DNA from: a virus
Direction: 5' to 3' (one strand)
DNA: 64,000 bases
Virus record (IMG/VR): IMGVR_UViG_3300032893_000003
Span: 1 to 64,000 of that record
A program made the position numbers and the translations under genes. Of the stretch, positions 48,480 through 55,642 are shown piece after piece. Every line of letters begins with the position of its first letter. Positions within the stretch are counted from its first letter, which is position 1. The notes under the pieces are model-generated. The model made no database searches. It was given only the letters and a program-made list of their open reading frames with translations, and was not told the origin of the DNA.

Positions 48480-49304
48480 ATGGATTTAGAGCAAGTAATT
48501 GAAAAAATGAGTCCGGAAGAACAAAAAAAGTTCTTGAATCTGGAGTTGCCTGAGGAACTGGAAAAAGAAGCCGCTGCCGAAGTTGCAGAAGCTGATTTCC
48601 AAAACGCTCTGTACGCCTACGGTGCTTTGACAGCCGATGTAGAAATCGAGTCTGAAGAAGCCGGCGAAGCGGGTCTTAGCAAAGAAGCTTCTGAAAACTT
48701 CTCTGCTGCTGAAGCTGAGATTGCTGAAGCCATCGAAAACGGCTATTCCGAGCTTGGCTTGGATGAAGTCGAGAGCGATGAAGAGCTTCACAAAACGGCC
48801 ATGGCCGCTGCTGCTTTGATTTTTGAAGGCTACTGCGATCAGATGGAAAAAGTCGCAAAAGGCAAAGTTAAGGGCTTCATGGGCGCTATGAAAAAGCACA
48901 TGGGCCGCGCAGCTGAAAAAGCAAAAGCTCTTGGTTCTGCTGCTATGAAGCACGGCAAAAAGGGTGTGGCTCTTGTTAAAAAGCACCCGGGTAAAGCAGG
49001 CCTTATCGCTGCTGGTACCGCTGCTGCTGGCTACGGCGCTCATCGCATGATGAAGAAAAAAGCCGATGAGCTGACAGCTGCTGAGCTCGTGGACATGGCA
49101 CTTGAGAAACAAGCTACTTTGGATGTTATCGCTGACGGCGTTGAAAAACTAGCCGCCCACGGTAAAGGAAAAGGTGGTATGATTGCTAAAGGTCTGAAAC
49201 ACCTGAAAGCCCACGGCAAAAAGCACGGTAAAATGTACGGTGCGGGTGCCGCTGGCGGTGTGGCAGGCTACTTAGCAGGTCGTATGCACAAGAAGCATGA
49301 GTAA
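48480..49304 (+). CDS. Scaffold/internal protein: acidic N-half, basic C-half
   Basis: 274 residues. The acidic N-terminus (EELEKEAAAEVAEADF) is followed by LSKEAS, LHKTAM, MEKVAK, LEKQAT and VEKLAA sites that separate segments. The C-terminal half is Lys/His/Gly-rich (GKVKGFMGAMKKHMGRAAEK, KGLKHLKAHGKKHGKMYGAG). Cleavage would release small basic peptides like the internal peptides that bind DNA in T4 heads. The sequence supports segmentation; the peptide fate is inferred. Confidence 0.65.
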   Translation: MDLEQVIEKMSPEEQKKFLNLELPEELEKEAAAEVAEADFQNALYAYGALTADVEIESEEAGEAGLSKEASENFSAAEAEIAEAIENGYSELGLDEVESDEELHKTAMAAAALIFEGYCDQMEKVAKGKVKGFMGAMKKHMGRAAEKAKALGSAAMKHGKKGVALVKKHPGKAGLIAAGTAAAGYGAHRMMKKKADELTAAELVDMALEKQATLDVIADGVEKLAAHGKGKGGMIAKGLKHLKAHGKKHGKMYGAGAAGGVAGYLAGRMHKKHE

Positions 49305-49307
49305 GAA

Positions 49308-49778
49308 ATGGCAGTTAAACCGCTTAAGGATCTTTTAAAGGAAGCAGATGAGTTTAGCCGTACACTCGGCGAAAGCAAAACTGCTTCTCCTAAAGTGGCC
49401 GTTTCTGACGAGGTTGCTGAGTTCGCACAAGCGCTTTTGAATGCAGATTCGATTAGCGTACGAGATGAAGGGTTTGAAAAGACGGCACTAGCATTAAATA
49501 GAGCCGAAGCCTTACTGCAAATCCAGACCCTTCAGAAGATCGCCCAGTTCCGGAAGCAAGCTGCTGCGGCAGGTTTCTCACCGGAACAAATTGAAGAAGC
49601 GATCAACAAAATAGCAGCTAAGAAAGTTCACGAGAATTTACGTATTCTCACGGCTGTAGATGGCATCGCTTACCAAGGTAAGGATACATCGCTTGAGAAA
49701 AAGAAGATCCTCGCGCAACAAATGGGTCAAGCCAAGGACGACAAAGACTTGACCAAAAGTTTGGGGTACGGGCTATGA
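49308..49778 (+). CDS. Head assembly protein with internal targeting-like motif
   Basis: 156 residues, three bases after the previous gene. Contains ESKTASPKVAV and DEGFEKTALALNRAE, a GFEKTA sequence identical in core to the N-terminal targeting peptides, plus LQKIAQ and INKIAA. Helical. Probably another core or scaffold component cut at these sites. Confidence 0.65.
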   Translation: MAVKPLKDLLKEADEFSRTLGESKTASPKVAVSDEVAEFAQALLNADSISVRDEGFEKTALALNRAEALLQIQTLQKIAQFRKQAAAAGFSPEQIEEAINKIAAKKVHENLRILTAVDGIAYQGKDTSLEKKKILAQQMGQAKDDKDLTKSLGYGL

Positions 49779-50125
49779 GCAAGACGATTACTGTTGAACA
49801 GGTAAAGCTCGCCGGAGAACTTTTGAGACGTGAACACGTAGCTCGTTTGACGATTGAAAAAGAGGCAAACGACTTAAAGCTTGAAAAGCGCGCGATGAAA
49901 GTTGCATTTCGTGAAGTAGAGCTTGGAATTTCTGAGCCTTATAAAACGCACGATGAGTTCCTAAACAAGATCGCGAATCTTGTAAAAGAGGACTTAGATG
50001 TTGTGGAAAAGGCTCTCGAACTTGGATACGGATCAGCTCGCAAAAATGGTGAGCTGGCTGAATCGGCGGGAAAAGAAATGGACCCGCTGTCACGTTGGGT
50101 AAGACACGGCGAAGTAACTGATTAA
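49775..50125 (+). CDS. Small head-block helical protein
   Basis: 116 residues; ATGA overlap with the previous gene. Repeated IEKEAN, LEKRAM, LNKIAN and VEKAL motifs in an alpha-helical context, ending in a polar tail (DPLSRWVRHGEVTD). Likely scaffold-related. No family recognised. Confidence 0.6.
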   Translation: MSKTITVEQVKLAGELLRREHVARLTIEKEANDLKLEKRAMKVAFREVELGISEPYKTHDEFLNKIANLVKEDLDVVEKALELGYGSARKNGELAESAGKEMDPLSRWVRHGEVTD

Positions 50126-50142
50126 GAAAAGGAGTATTAACT

Positions 50143-50613
50143 ATGGCTACGCAAAGTGAATTAGTCGCACCAATTACAGTTGACCTACGGGCACCTGACT
50201 TGGATTTCGACATCATCAAAGGTATCGAGCACGTCAACTATCAAGACGGCGCGCTTGTGGACAAAACGTTAACAGTCGCTCCCGGTGACTGGATGACCAA
50301 AGCTTCAAACGGCTTTGTCGTTCCTGCAACTGGTAACGCTGTTCCGAACGTTTACCCTGTTTGTGTTGGTAACACTCAGTATGATTCTATCGCTACTGGT
50401 GATCTGACCGTGATTGTAAACGGCGGGTTCTTGTACCAAACGAACAAATTCGTCGCAGGTTCTTACACTGTAGGTCAAAACCTCTGTGTTAAAGACTTGG
50501 GCGGTGGTGAGCGCGTTCCGTCGGCCGCAGGGTCGAACGACGCGATCGTTGCTCGGGTTTATGATTATGATTCTGTAAAAGGAATCATGACCATTCAGGT
50601 TCTGGATCGATAA
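50143..50613 (+). CDS. Capsid decoration/head-stabilisation-like protein
   Basis: 156 residues after AAGGAG. All-beta sequence without K-x-A clusters: VDKTLTVAPGDWMTKASNG, FVVPATGNAVPNVYPVCVG, GDLTVIVNGGFLYQTNKF. Such a fold and its position directly before the major capsid gene suit a decoration protein or accessory capsomer protein. No direct family signature. Confidence 0.65.
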   Translation: MATQSELVAPITVDLRAPDLDFDIIKGIEHVNYQDGALVDKTLTVAPGDWMTKASNGFVVPATGNAVPNVYPVCVGNTQYDSIATGDLTVIVNGGFLYQTNKFVAGSYTVGQNLCVKDLGGGERVPSAAGSNDAIVARVYDYDSVKGIMTIQVLDR

Positions 50614-50621
50614 TCCCCGCG

Positions 50622-50692
50622 GGTCGTAAACGACCTGTTGTGGAGATGCTTTTGCATCTCTTTGGGGTACGGGCGGTTGTTTATTCAGCCGC
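50622..50692 (+). promoter_or_regulatory. Three consecutive hairpins upstream of major capsid gene
   Basis: GGTCGT-AA-ACGACC (50622-50635), GGAGATGC-TTTT-GCATCTCT (50642-50661) and GCGGTTG-TTTATT-CAGCCGC with one G-T pair (50673-50692). Only the second has a short T-run. They may attenuate read-through, process or stabilise the capsid mRNA, or set the decoration-to-capsid ratio. Confidence 0.6.
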
Positions 50693-50736
50693 TTTGAAAT
50701 GCTAACGAAACGCCAACCTATGAAGGAGGAGGCAAA

Positions 50737-51660
50737 ATGTTTTCAGAAGAAGCAGCAACATTTAACAACCTGTTTATCGAGCGGATGGACACGCAAGATG
50801 GACAGACGAAGACTGCTCAGGCAGGTCAAGCGTTTGTACGCTCGTTCCTGCGTGAACATTCTGTTGCGCGCAAGATTTTACCACCCGAGTCAGTTACGCG
50901 CGCAGATCTGACTCGCTCTACCCGCCATGACACGCTGATCAAAATCGTAGATTTTGAGCATCCGTCGACTGCGGCTGCGATTAACTTTCGCTCGGCTGGC
51001 CGTGAGCGCTACCTCCAAGGTAAGCGCTATGCTGTGCCCTTCTTCAAAGTAGAGAGCGATCTCTTCACGAAGAATGAAGCTGAGTTGCTCGCTTACGAGT
51101 ACCCGATTACTAAAGTAATCGAAGAAAACTCGATCAAGGACATCATGTTCGTAGAGGACTCTGTGTTCTTGTCAGCATCTGCTGGTGCTGTATTCAATAG
51201 CGGTAAACAAATCGCTTCTGCCGATACGCAAGTATCGCGCGCCAACTTGAACAAACTGTTCAAGATGATCGATGTGGATAAACTCCAGTCGATGATTTGT
51301 TTGATGACCAACGTCGATTTCGACGATTGGCAAACCCAACAGGCCACGGATGTCGGTTCGCCGATGGCATCTGCGATGACCGTTGACGGCTACAAACACG
51401 ACCATATTATGCGTCGTCGTTTGATCGTCACGAACAAAGTGGACCTGCTGACCCCCGGGACTCTGTATGCCTACACGGATCCTCAGTTCTTGGGTAACTT
51501 CTTCATCTTGAACGATGTTAAGTTCTGGATTAAGAAGGAAGCTGATAAGGTTTTCTGGAAGACCTGGGAATATGTTGGCATGGGTATCGCCAACCTGCAC
51601 TCTGTTTCTCAGATCACTTTGCAGGTTCCGCAAATTATCCCTGGCGGCGGAAGCTTCTAA
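50737..51660 (+). CDS. Major capsid protein (HK97-fold) precursor
   Basis: 307 residues after GGAGGAGG. The first 27 residues end in QTKTA, then Q28 AGQAFVRSFL. Cleavage after A27 would remove an N-terminal pro-peptide as in T4 gp23, at the same K-x-A-type site seen in the scaffold proteins. The body has features of phage capsid proteins: HDTLIKIVDFEHPSTAAAIN, GKRYAVPFFKVESDLFTKNE, DVKFWIKKEADKVFWKTWEY and a Gly-rich end. Strong position evidence: after the decoration gene and with its own terminator downstream. Confidence 0.8.
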   Translation: MFSEEAATFNNLFIERMDTQDGQTKTAQAGQAFVRSFLREHSVARKILPPESVTRADLTRSTRHDTLIKIVDFEHPSTAAAINFRSAGRERYLQGKRYAVPFFKVESDLFTKNEAELLAYEYPITKVIEENSIKDIMFVEDSVFLSASAGAVFNSGKQIASADTQVSRANLNKLFKMIDVDKLQSMICLMTNVDFDDWQTQQATDVGSPMASAMTVDGYKHDHIMRRRLIVTNKVDLLTPGTLYAYTDPQFLGNFFILNDVKFWIKKEADKVFWKTWEYVGMGIANLHSVSQITLQVPQIIPGGGSF

Positions 51661-51685
51661 TAGCTTTCGTCTTTATAGACGGCTT

Positions 51686-51726
51686 AAAAAGGCTGGGCGC
51701 TGTATGGCACCCGGCCTTTTGTTTTT
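51686..51726 (+). terminator. Intrinsic terminator after major capsid gene
   Basis: AAAAGGCTGGGCGC pairs with GCACCCGGCCTTTT (one G-T pair and one C-A mismatch) around TGTATG, followed by GTTTTTATT. Typical of a highly expressed capsid transcript end. Confidence 0.8.
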
Positions 51727-51785
51727 ATTGCCTACTTTGGTTGCTCATTGTATGCTTATAGTGGACTTATTAAAGGAGACACAAT

Positions 51786-52385
51786 ATGTCAGAAGAAAAT
51801 AAAAGACCCACCAAAATACGTGTTACCAACATCACCAGAAACCCAGGCGCTTGCTTTCTGGACCCGGGCGAAAAGTATGGCAATAAGCTCATAGCTCCAG
51901 GGCACTCGATGTTTTTCGATTGCCCGAACGGGAACTATCCGGAATGCACTGATGCATGGATCCAGAATAAGCAGGTTCGCATCGAGGATGCTAATTCTGG
52001 AACGCTACTATCGGGTGCGCCCATTAGTGGTGAGATTACGCCTGGGCTTGTATCGCCGGTTCGTCCGATGAGCGGTAGCCGCGATGATGATATGGATCCG
52101 TTTGGTGAAGATGACATCAATCTTGACGACGCTCGAGAAGCGGTTCTTCCTGGCCAACTGGCTGGGCACTCTCCGGTTGAAAATCGCGCACCTATGCGTC
52201 CGGATACACGACAGATGCAGGGCAATGCCCGAGTCAGTCTTGGAACGCGGGATGAAGGTAACGTGGTGGCTGGCGAGCTTTCGCCTATCCCTGGCGATCG
52301 GCCGCGGTCGGTTGATGAGTCTGACAAATTCACAATAAAAGCGCCGCGATCTCACTCAGTTGGGGCTGTAATCGGCAAAAGGTAG
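51786..52385 (+). CDS. Hypothetical head/neck protein, 199 aa
   Basis: ATG after AAAGGAG. A small N-terminal beta domain (KIRVTNITRNPGACFLDPGE, IAPGHSMFFDCPNGNYPEC, AWIQNKQVRIEDA) is followed by a disordered Pro/Arg/Asp-rich tail. It follows a terminator and a TATAGTGGAC (51757-51766) that may belong to a late promoter. Possibly a decoration or connector protein. Confidence 0.6.
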   Translation: MSEENKRPTKIRVTNITRNPGACFLDPGEKYGNKLIAPGHSMFFDCPNGNYPECTDAWIQNKQVRIEDANSGTLLSGAPISGEITPGLVSPVRPMSGSRDDDMDPFGEDDINLDDAREAVLPGQLAGHSPVENRAPMRPDTRQMQGNARVSLGTRDEGNVVAGELSPIPGDRPRSVDESDKFTIKAPRSHSVGAVIGKR

Positions 52386-52418
52386 TCTGTGTAAATAAGC
52401 CGTGGTATCCTATATACT

Positions 52419-52898
52419 ATGGCTTTATTTGACATGAGCGAACTAGACCAGAGGCGTATGAGTAAGGCGAAGAAATTCCTTCGCCTTTTTACCCAAGATA
52501 CTCCCGAACTTAACCGCTTAATCCGAGGTTATGAACTCAATGATGATAAGCTTGAGCTTGCTCTCATACTCACTATTAGCGATTGGAATACGACTACTCC
52601 CGTTATTGGTAAGACCACTATTGGGAACTTTCCGTCACTTTATCTTCTCCTTCATGGGGGTGCTATCCAGTGCTTGAAGATGGCGGGTCTTTATCAGTCG
52701 CGCAATGAGCTGACTTATTCATCGGGCGGGACTAGCTTCATCCGTTCAAATAAGACTCCGTATTATCAATCATGGATTCAGAACTTCGCTTCTGAGTATG
52801 AGGCTAAGAAGTTAAATTACAAAATACAACGCAACGTCGAAGGCGGATACGGTAAGGGCCTAGGTAGCGAGTACGATTTAATTGGCTATGACTGGTAG
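52419..52898 (+). CDS. Head-tail connector-like protein, 159 aa
   Basis: ATG 52419; no clear ribosome-binding site. Begins MALFDMSELDQRRMSKAKKF. The middle contains ELALILTISDWNTTTPVIG and LLLHGGAIQCLKMAGLYQSR, helical and similar in outline to neck/connector proteins. Its position between capsid and tail genes supports a neck role. Confidence 0.6.
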   Translation: MALFDMSELDQRRMSKAKKFLRLFTQDTPELNRLIRGYELNDDKLELALILTISDWNTTTPVIGKTTIGNFPSLYLLLHGGAIQCLKMAGLYQSRNELTYSSGGTSFIRSNKTPYYQSWIQNFASEYEAKKLNYKIQRNVEGGYGKGLGSEYDLIGYDW

Positions 52899-52906
52899 GC
52901 TTCGCA

Positions 52907-53818
52907 ATGGTTGATGTTTCATTCAAACTTTTCCAAGCGCTCCCTCTATCTCGCTTTCCGGCGAAGGTTCTTGTCACATGGCAAATGAACAAGGGTGGTG
53001 CTGACCTCGCGGACTACGAATTCTATGTAGAGCGCGGTGAGGCGACGGAGAATATTCCTGGGTTTCAGCACGTAGACATCTATCAAAACCCGCTGCCGGC
53101 GACAGAGCATTCGCCTACTGTAAACTTTGTTGCTATCAGTAAAGCAATCAGTGGTCTTGATAATCTTCAATACCTTGATTATTCAACTCTACTTGAGAGC
53201 TTAGCTAGAAATTTTTGGTACCGTATTCGTTGCAGGAAAATATCTACTCAAGAAGATATCCTTTCGAGTATGTTTTCTTACGAGGGGGTTCTTGATCCGG
53301 TAGGGATTTATGTCACTGATGAAATCAATTTCCAGTTGGAAGACGTGAGTGGTGTGCCCTCACTTGTGTATAATCGCAGACGTGGTGGAGTGCCGTGCGG
53401 TAAATGCTTTGATCCGATCCAGAAGAAGAGGCTTATCTCTCAGTGCACGAACTGCTATGGGACGAACTGGGAGAAGGGGTTTTACGATCCAATTGATTGC
53501 TATGTCGGCTATGACCCAAATCCTAAAAATGCCTTGATCACTCAGTGGGGTGAAGTTCAGGAAAATCAGTCACGTCTTTTGATGTCTAATTTTCCGGTAC
53601 TTCAGCCAGGTGATATTATTCGAGAGATACGGACCAATAGGCTTTGGAGAGTGGTGCGCGTAGATCTGACTGAGAAGCGCAGGACTTTGCTGCTTCAATT
53701 TCCAGTTGTAATGGAGATCAAGCCAGGAGACGTCGAATACCACATCGTGCAAGACGAGCGGCTTGCAGTCGATAAGATGGAAGAATTATCAAAAACCAAG
53801 AAGCTTCGGGAGTTTTAA
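52907..53818 (+). CDS. Neck/connector protein with Cys4 zinc motif
   Basis: 303 residues. Beta-rich (ALPLSRFPAKVLVTWQMNKG) with a C-x-x-C pair GVPCGKCFDP and another, QCTNCYGT, about 15 residues apart, like a zinc ribbon. The C-terminal third (LQPGDIIREIRTNRLWRVVR, VDLTEKRRTLLLQFPVVM) reads like a structural barrel. Part of the head-tail joining set. Stop overlaps the next start. Confidence 0.65.
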   Translation: MVDVSFKLFQALPLSRFPAKVLVTWQMNKGGADLADYEFYVERGEATENIPGFQHVDIYQNPLPATEHSPTVNFVAISKAISGLDNLQYLDYSTLLESLARNFWYRIRCRKISTQEDILSSMFSYEGVLDPVGIYVTDEINFQLEDVSGVPSLVYNRRRGGVPCGKCFDPIQKKRLISQCTNCYGTNWEKGFYDPIDCYVGYDPNPKNALITQWGEVQENQSRLLMSNFPVLQPGDIIREIRTNRLWRVVRVDLTEKRRTLLLQFPVVMEIKPGDVEYHIVQDERLAVDKMEELSKTKKLREF

Positions 53819-54297
53819 TGTTCACGGAAGGTTTTGTTAAGACCGCTTACGACGAGCGGGAAGAGTATGAGAAAGCCAACAAGGTTGATAATGCCATCAG
53901 CAAATTCCCTCATGGAGAGAAACTCAAAGCCGGCGATCGTGTCGTTTATTACAACGATGATCGTGGATGGAAACGCGGTCCATGGGCCCACCATACGAAG
54001 GGCTGCTCACATGATGAAGCAATGGATAAGCCGAGGGATGCCTATGAAAAGGCTCTTAAGAAAAAGGGCATTAAAGACGGCTTTGAACTTTCGCGCGAAG
54101 TGGATAAAAAGTTCCCGCGGCATCATAATGGTGACTGGAAAAAACACGCAGTAGGCATTGGTGATCTGGGGACAGTCGTTAAGGTTGATAAAAAAGGCGG
54201 TCTACCGCGCTATGATATTACGTGGGACAAGCATCCGGATTGCATCTGGCCTGGCTATCAGGCGCACGAGCTCAAAGTTCCGCCGAAGGGTATGTAA
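53818..54297 (+). CDS. Targeted-type protein with SH3-like domain (MFTEGFVKTA)
   Basis: 159 residues. After the shared peptide come a Lys/Asp/His-rich helical region and a beta segment (KAGDRVVYYNDDRGWKRG, IGDLGTVVKVDKKGGLPRYD) resembling small SH3-type barrels. Its start and stop overlap both neighbours (TAATG). Possibly a packaged regulatory or DNA-binding protein. Confidence 0.65.
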   Translation: MFTEGFVKTAYDEREEYEKANKVDNAISKFPHGEKLKAGDRVVYYNDDRGWKRGPWAHHTKGCSHDEAMDKPRDAYEKALKKKGIKDGFELSREVDKKFPRHHNGDWKKHAVGIGDLGTVVKVDKKGGLPRYDITWDKHPDCIWPGYQAHELKVPPKGM

Positions 54298-54668
54298 TGT
54301 TTACAAAGGGCTTTAAAAAGAAAAAAGACGCGGCGCGTATCAATACTGCCCAATTCTCTGAACTTGAGTCTGAGAATAAGCCGCTTTATCCCGCCCCGAA
54401 CATAATTCAAAATGTTTCTGGTGCTGATAAATACGCCGCGGCAATGCCTGGATTTCAGCCTAATAAAGCCCCTCTTCAGGGATCGCACGGCGGTCTTAAG
54501 TCCCTTTCAGGGCCGGCCCGTGTGACAACGGACCTTGGCAACTACGGCGCTCCCAAGGGGGCTGTGGGTGTGACAGGGGTCTCGAACACAAAGCCCTTCC
54601 AGAGGGCTATAGGTAAGTTTGGGCGCAAAGCGCGGATGGGGTTAACCCGAATAAAACGGGGGTTTTAG
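54297..54668 (+). CDS. Targeted-type basic protein (MFTKGFKKKK)
   Basis: ATG 54297 overlaps the previous stop (TAATG). 123 residues: the shared peptide, in which the usual T-A is replaced by K-K, then an Asn/Pro/Gly-rich middle and a basic end (KFGRKARMGLTRIKRGF). Because of the altered peptide it may be packaged without being cut, or cut elsewhere. Confidence 0.6.
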   Translation: MFTKGFKKKKDAARINTAQFSELESENKPLYPAPNIIQNVSGADKYAAAMPGFQPNKAPLQGSHGGLKSLSGPARVTTDLGNYGAPKGAVGVTGVSNTKPFQRAIGKFGRKARMGLTRIKRGF

Positions 54669-54979
54669 TGATAACCCTGCAGTCGATTGAACCGCTATTC
54701 TCTGAGGAATCGCCGATACCGAAAGACACGCTAAAAGCTGAGATCATAGAGGATTTTAAATTAAAGGAACTGACCGGCATCCCTGATCAAAACCTGGAAA
54801 TCTCTTTTAACCCAGATGAAGGCAGTGATATAATAATTAAGCTGATAGACCCGCACGCGGCATCGGGATATCTCGTCTTTCAAGACGAAGCAGCCTATAA
54901 TGATTGGGTCAGCCGACAGCTCTATGAGCCGTCGCAGGGCGAAATCGAGGAGGCGGCTAACCGTGGCACAGGGTCCTAA
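54668..54979 (+). CDS. Small tail/neck-block protein, 103 aa
   Basis: GTG overlapping the upstream TAG. An acidic N-terminus (SEESPIPKDTLKAEIIEDFK), then a beta segment with GYLVFQDEAAYNDW. No known family. Overlaps the start of the following gene. Possibly a small head-tail joining protein. Confidence 0.55.
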   Translation: MITLQSIEPLFSEESPIPKDTLKAEIIEDFKLKELTGIPDQNLEISFNPDEGSDIIIKLIDPHAASGYLVFQDEAAYNDWVSRQLYEPSQGEIEEAANRGTGS

Positions 54980-55613
54980 CGCACATTTCATCGATCCGAA
55001 CGAACGTTTCCCCAATAGCCTCAGATTCATGGAGAATGCTTTTTTGATTTTTCTCCAGGGAATGTTCTCGGCCTTTGACCCCGATGCAAACGGAAGTCTC
55101 CACTATGATGACAATGATGCGCTGACCAAAATACGTATCGAAGGACAAAATACCGACAACCTCGAGGCAGTCGACACTAGACCAAAGATCGTGGTAGCTC
55201 GCGGACCGGTAGGAATTCTAAAGAGCGGAATTAATAATTTCATTGGCTCTAGGAATCTATCTCCTGAAATGCGACGGTTTGCGACTATACGTAGTGGAAC
55301 TGTAGGCATTAGTTGTTATAGCCGTAACGACCTTGAAGCTGATAGAATAGCTGAGATTTGTGCAGATGGCATCGAGTCGATGGTTAACGTGATCAGGACC
55401 TTTGGGTTCCTAGAAGTTAGATCACAACAAATTGGCCAACGTGCTATGATAAAGTCTGATTCAAGACCCGAGCTTTTTGTAACTCCGGTGCTTATTAAAG
55501 CGCAGGTAACAAAGAACTATAAGCTTAATGTTGTGGATCCGGTAAAGCTCAGACAAATTATTTATGAGTTTATCGTCAATCCAGTGAATTTGAAAATACC
55601 ACCCACTGTATAG
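54963..55613 (+). CDS. Tail completion/neck-like protein, 216 aa
   Basis: GTG 54963 preceded by GAGGAGG nine bases upstream is chosen over an upstream ATG at 54900 that lies inside the previous gene. Features: NGSLHYDDNDALTKIRIEGQ, ARGPVGILKSGINNFIG, MRRFATIRSGTVGISCYSR and SRPELFVTPVLIKAQVTKNY. Such beta-rich proteins directly before the tail sheath gene are often tail terminator or completion proteins. Assigned by position. Confidence 0.6.
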   Translation: MAQGPNAHFIDPNERFPNSLRFMENAFLIFLQGMFSAFDPDANGSLHYDDNDALTKIRIEGQNTDNLEAVDTRPKIVVARGPVGILKSGINNFIGSRNLSPEMRRFATIRSGTVGISCYSRNDLEADRIAEICADGIESMVNVIRTFGFLEVRSQQIGQRAMIKSDSRPELFVTPVLIKAQVTKNYKLNVVDPVKLRQIIYEFIVNPVNLKIPPTV

Positions 55614-55642
55614 TGGACAGAAGTTTAAAAAGGAGTGTGTAA

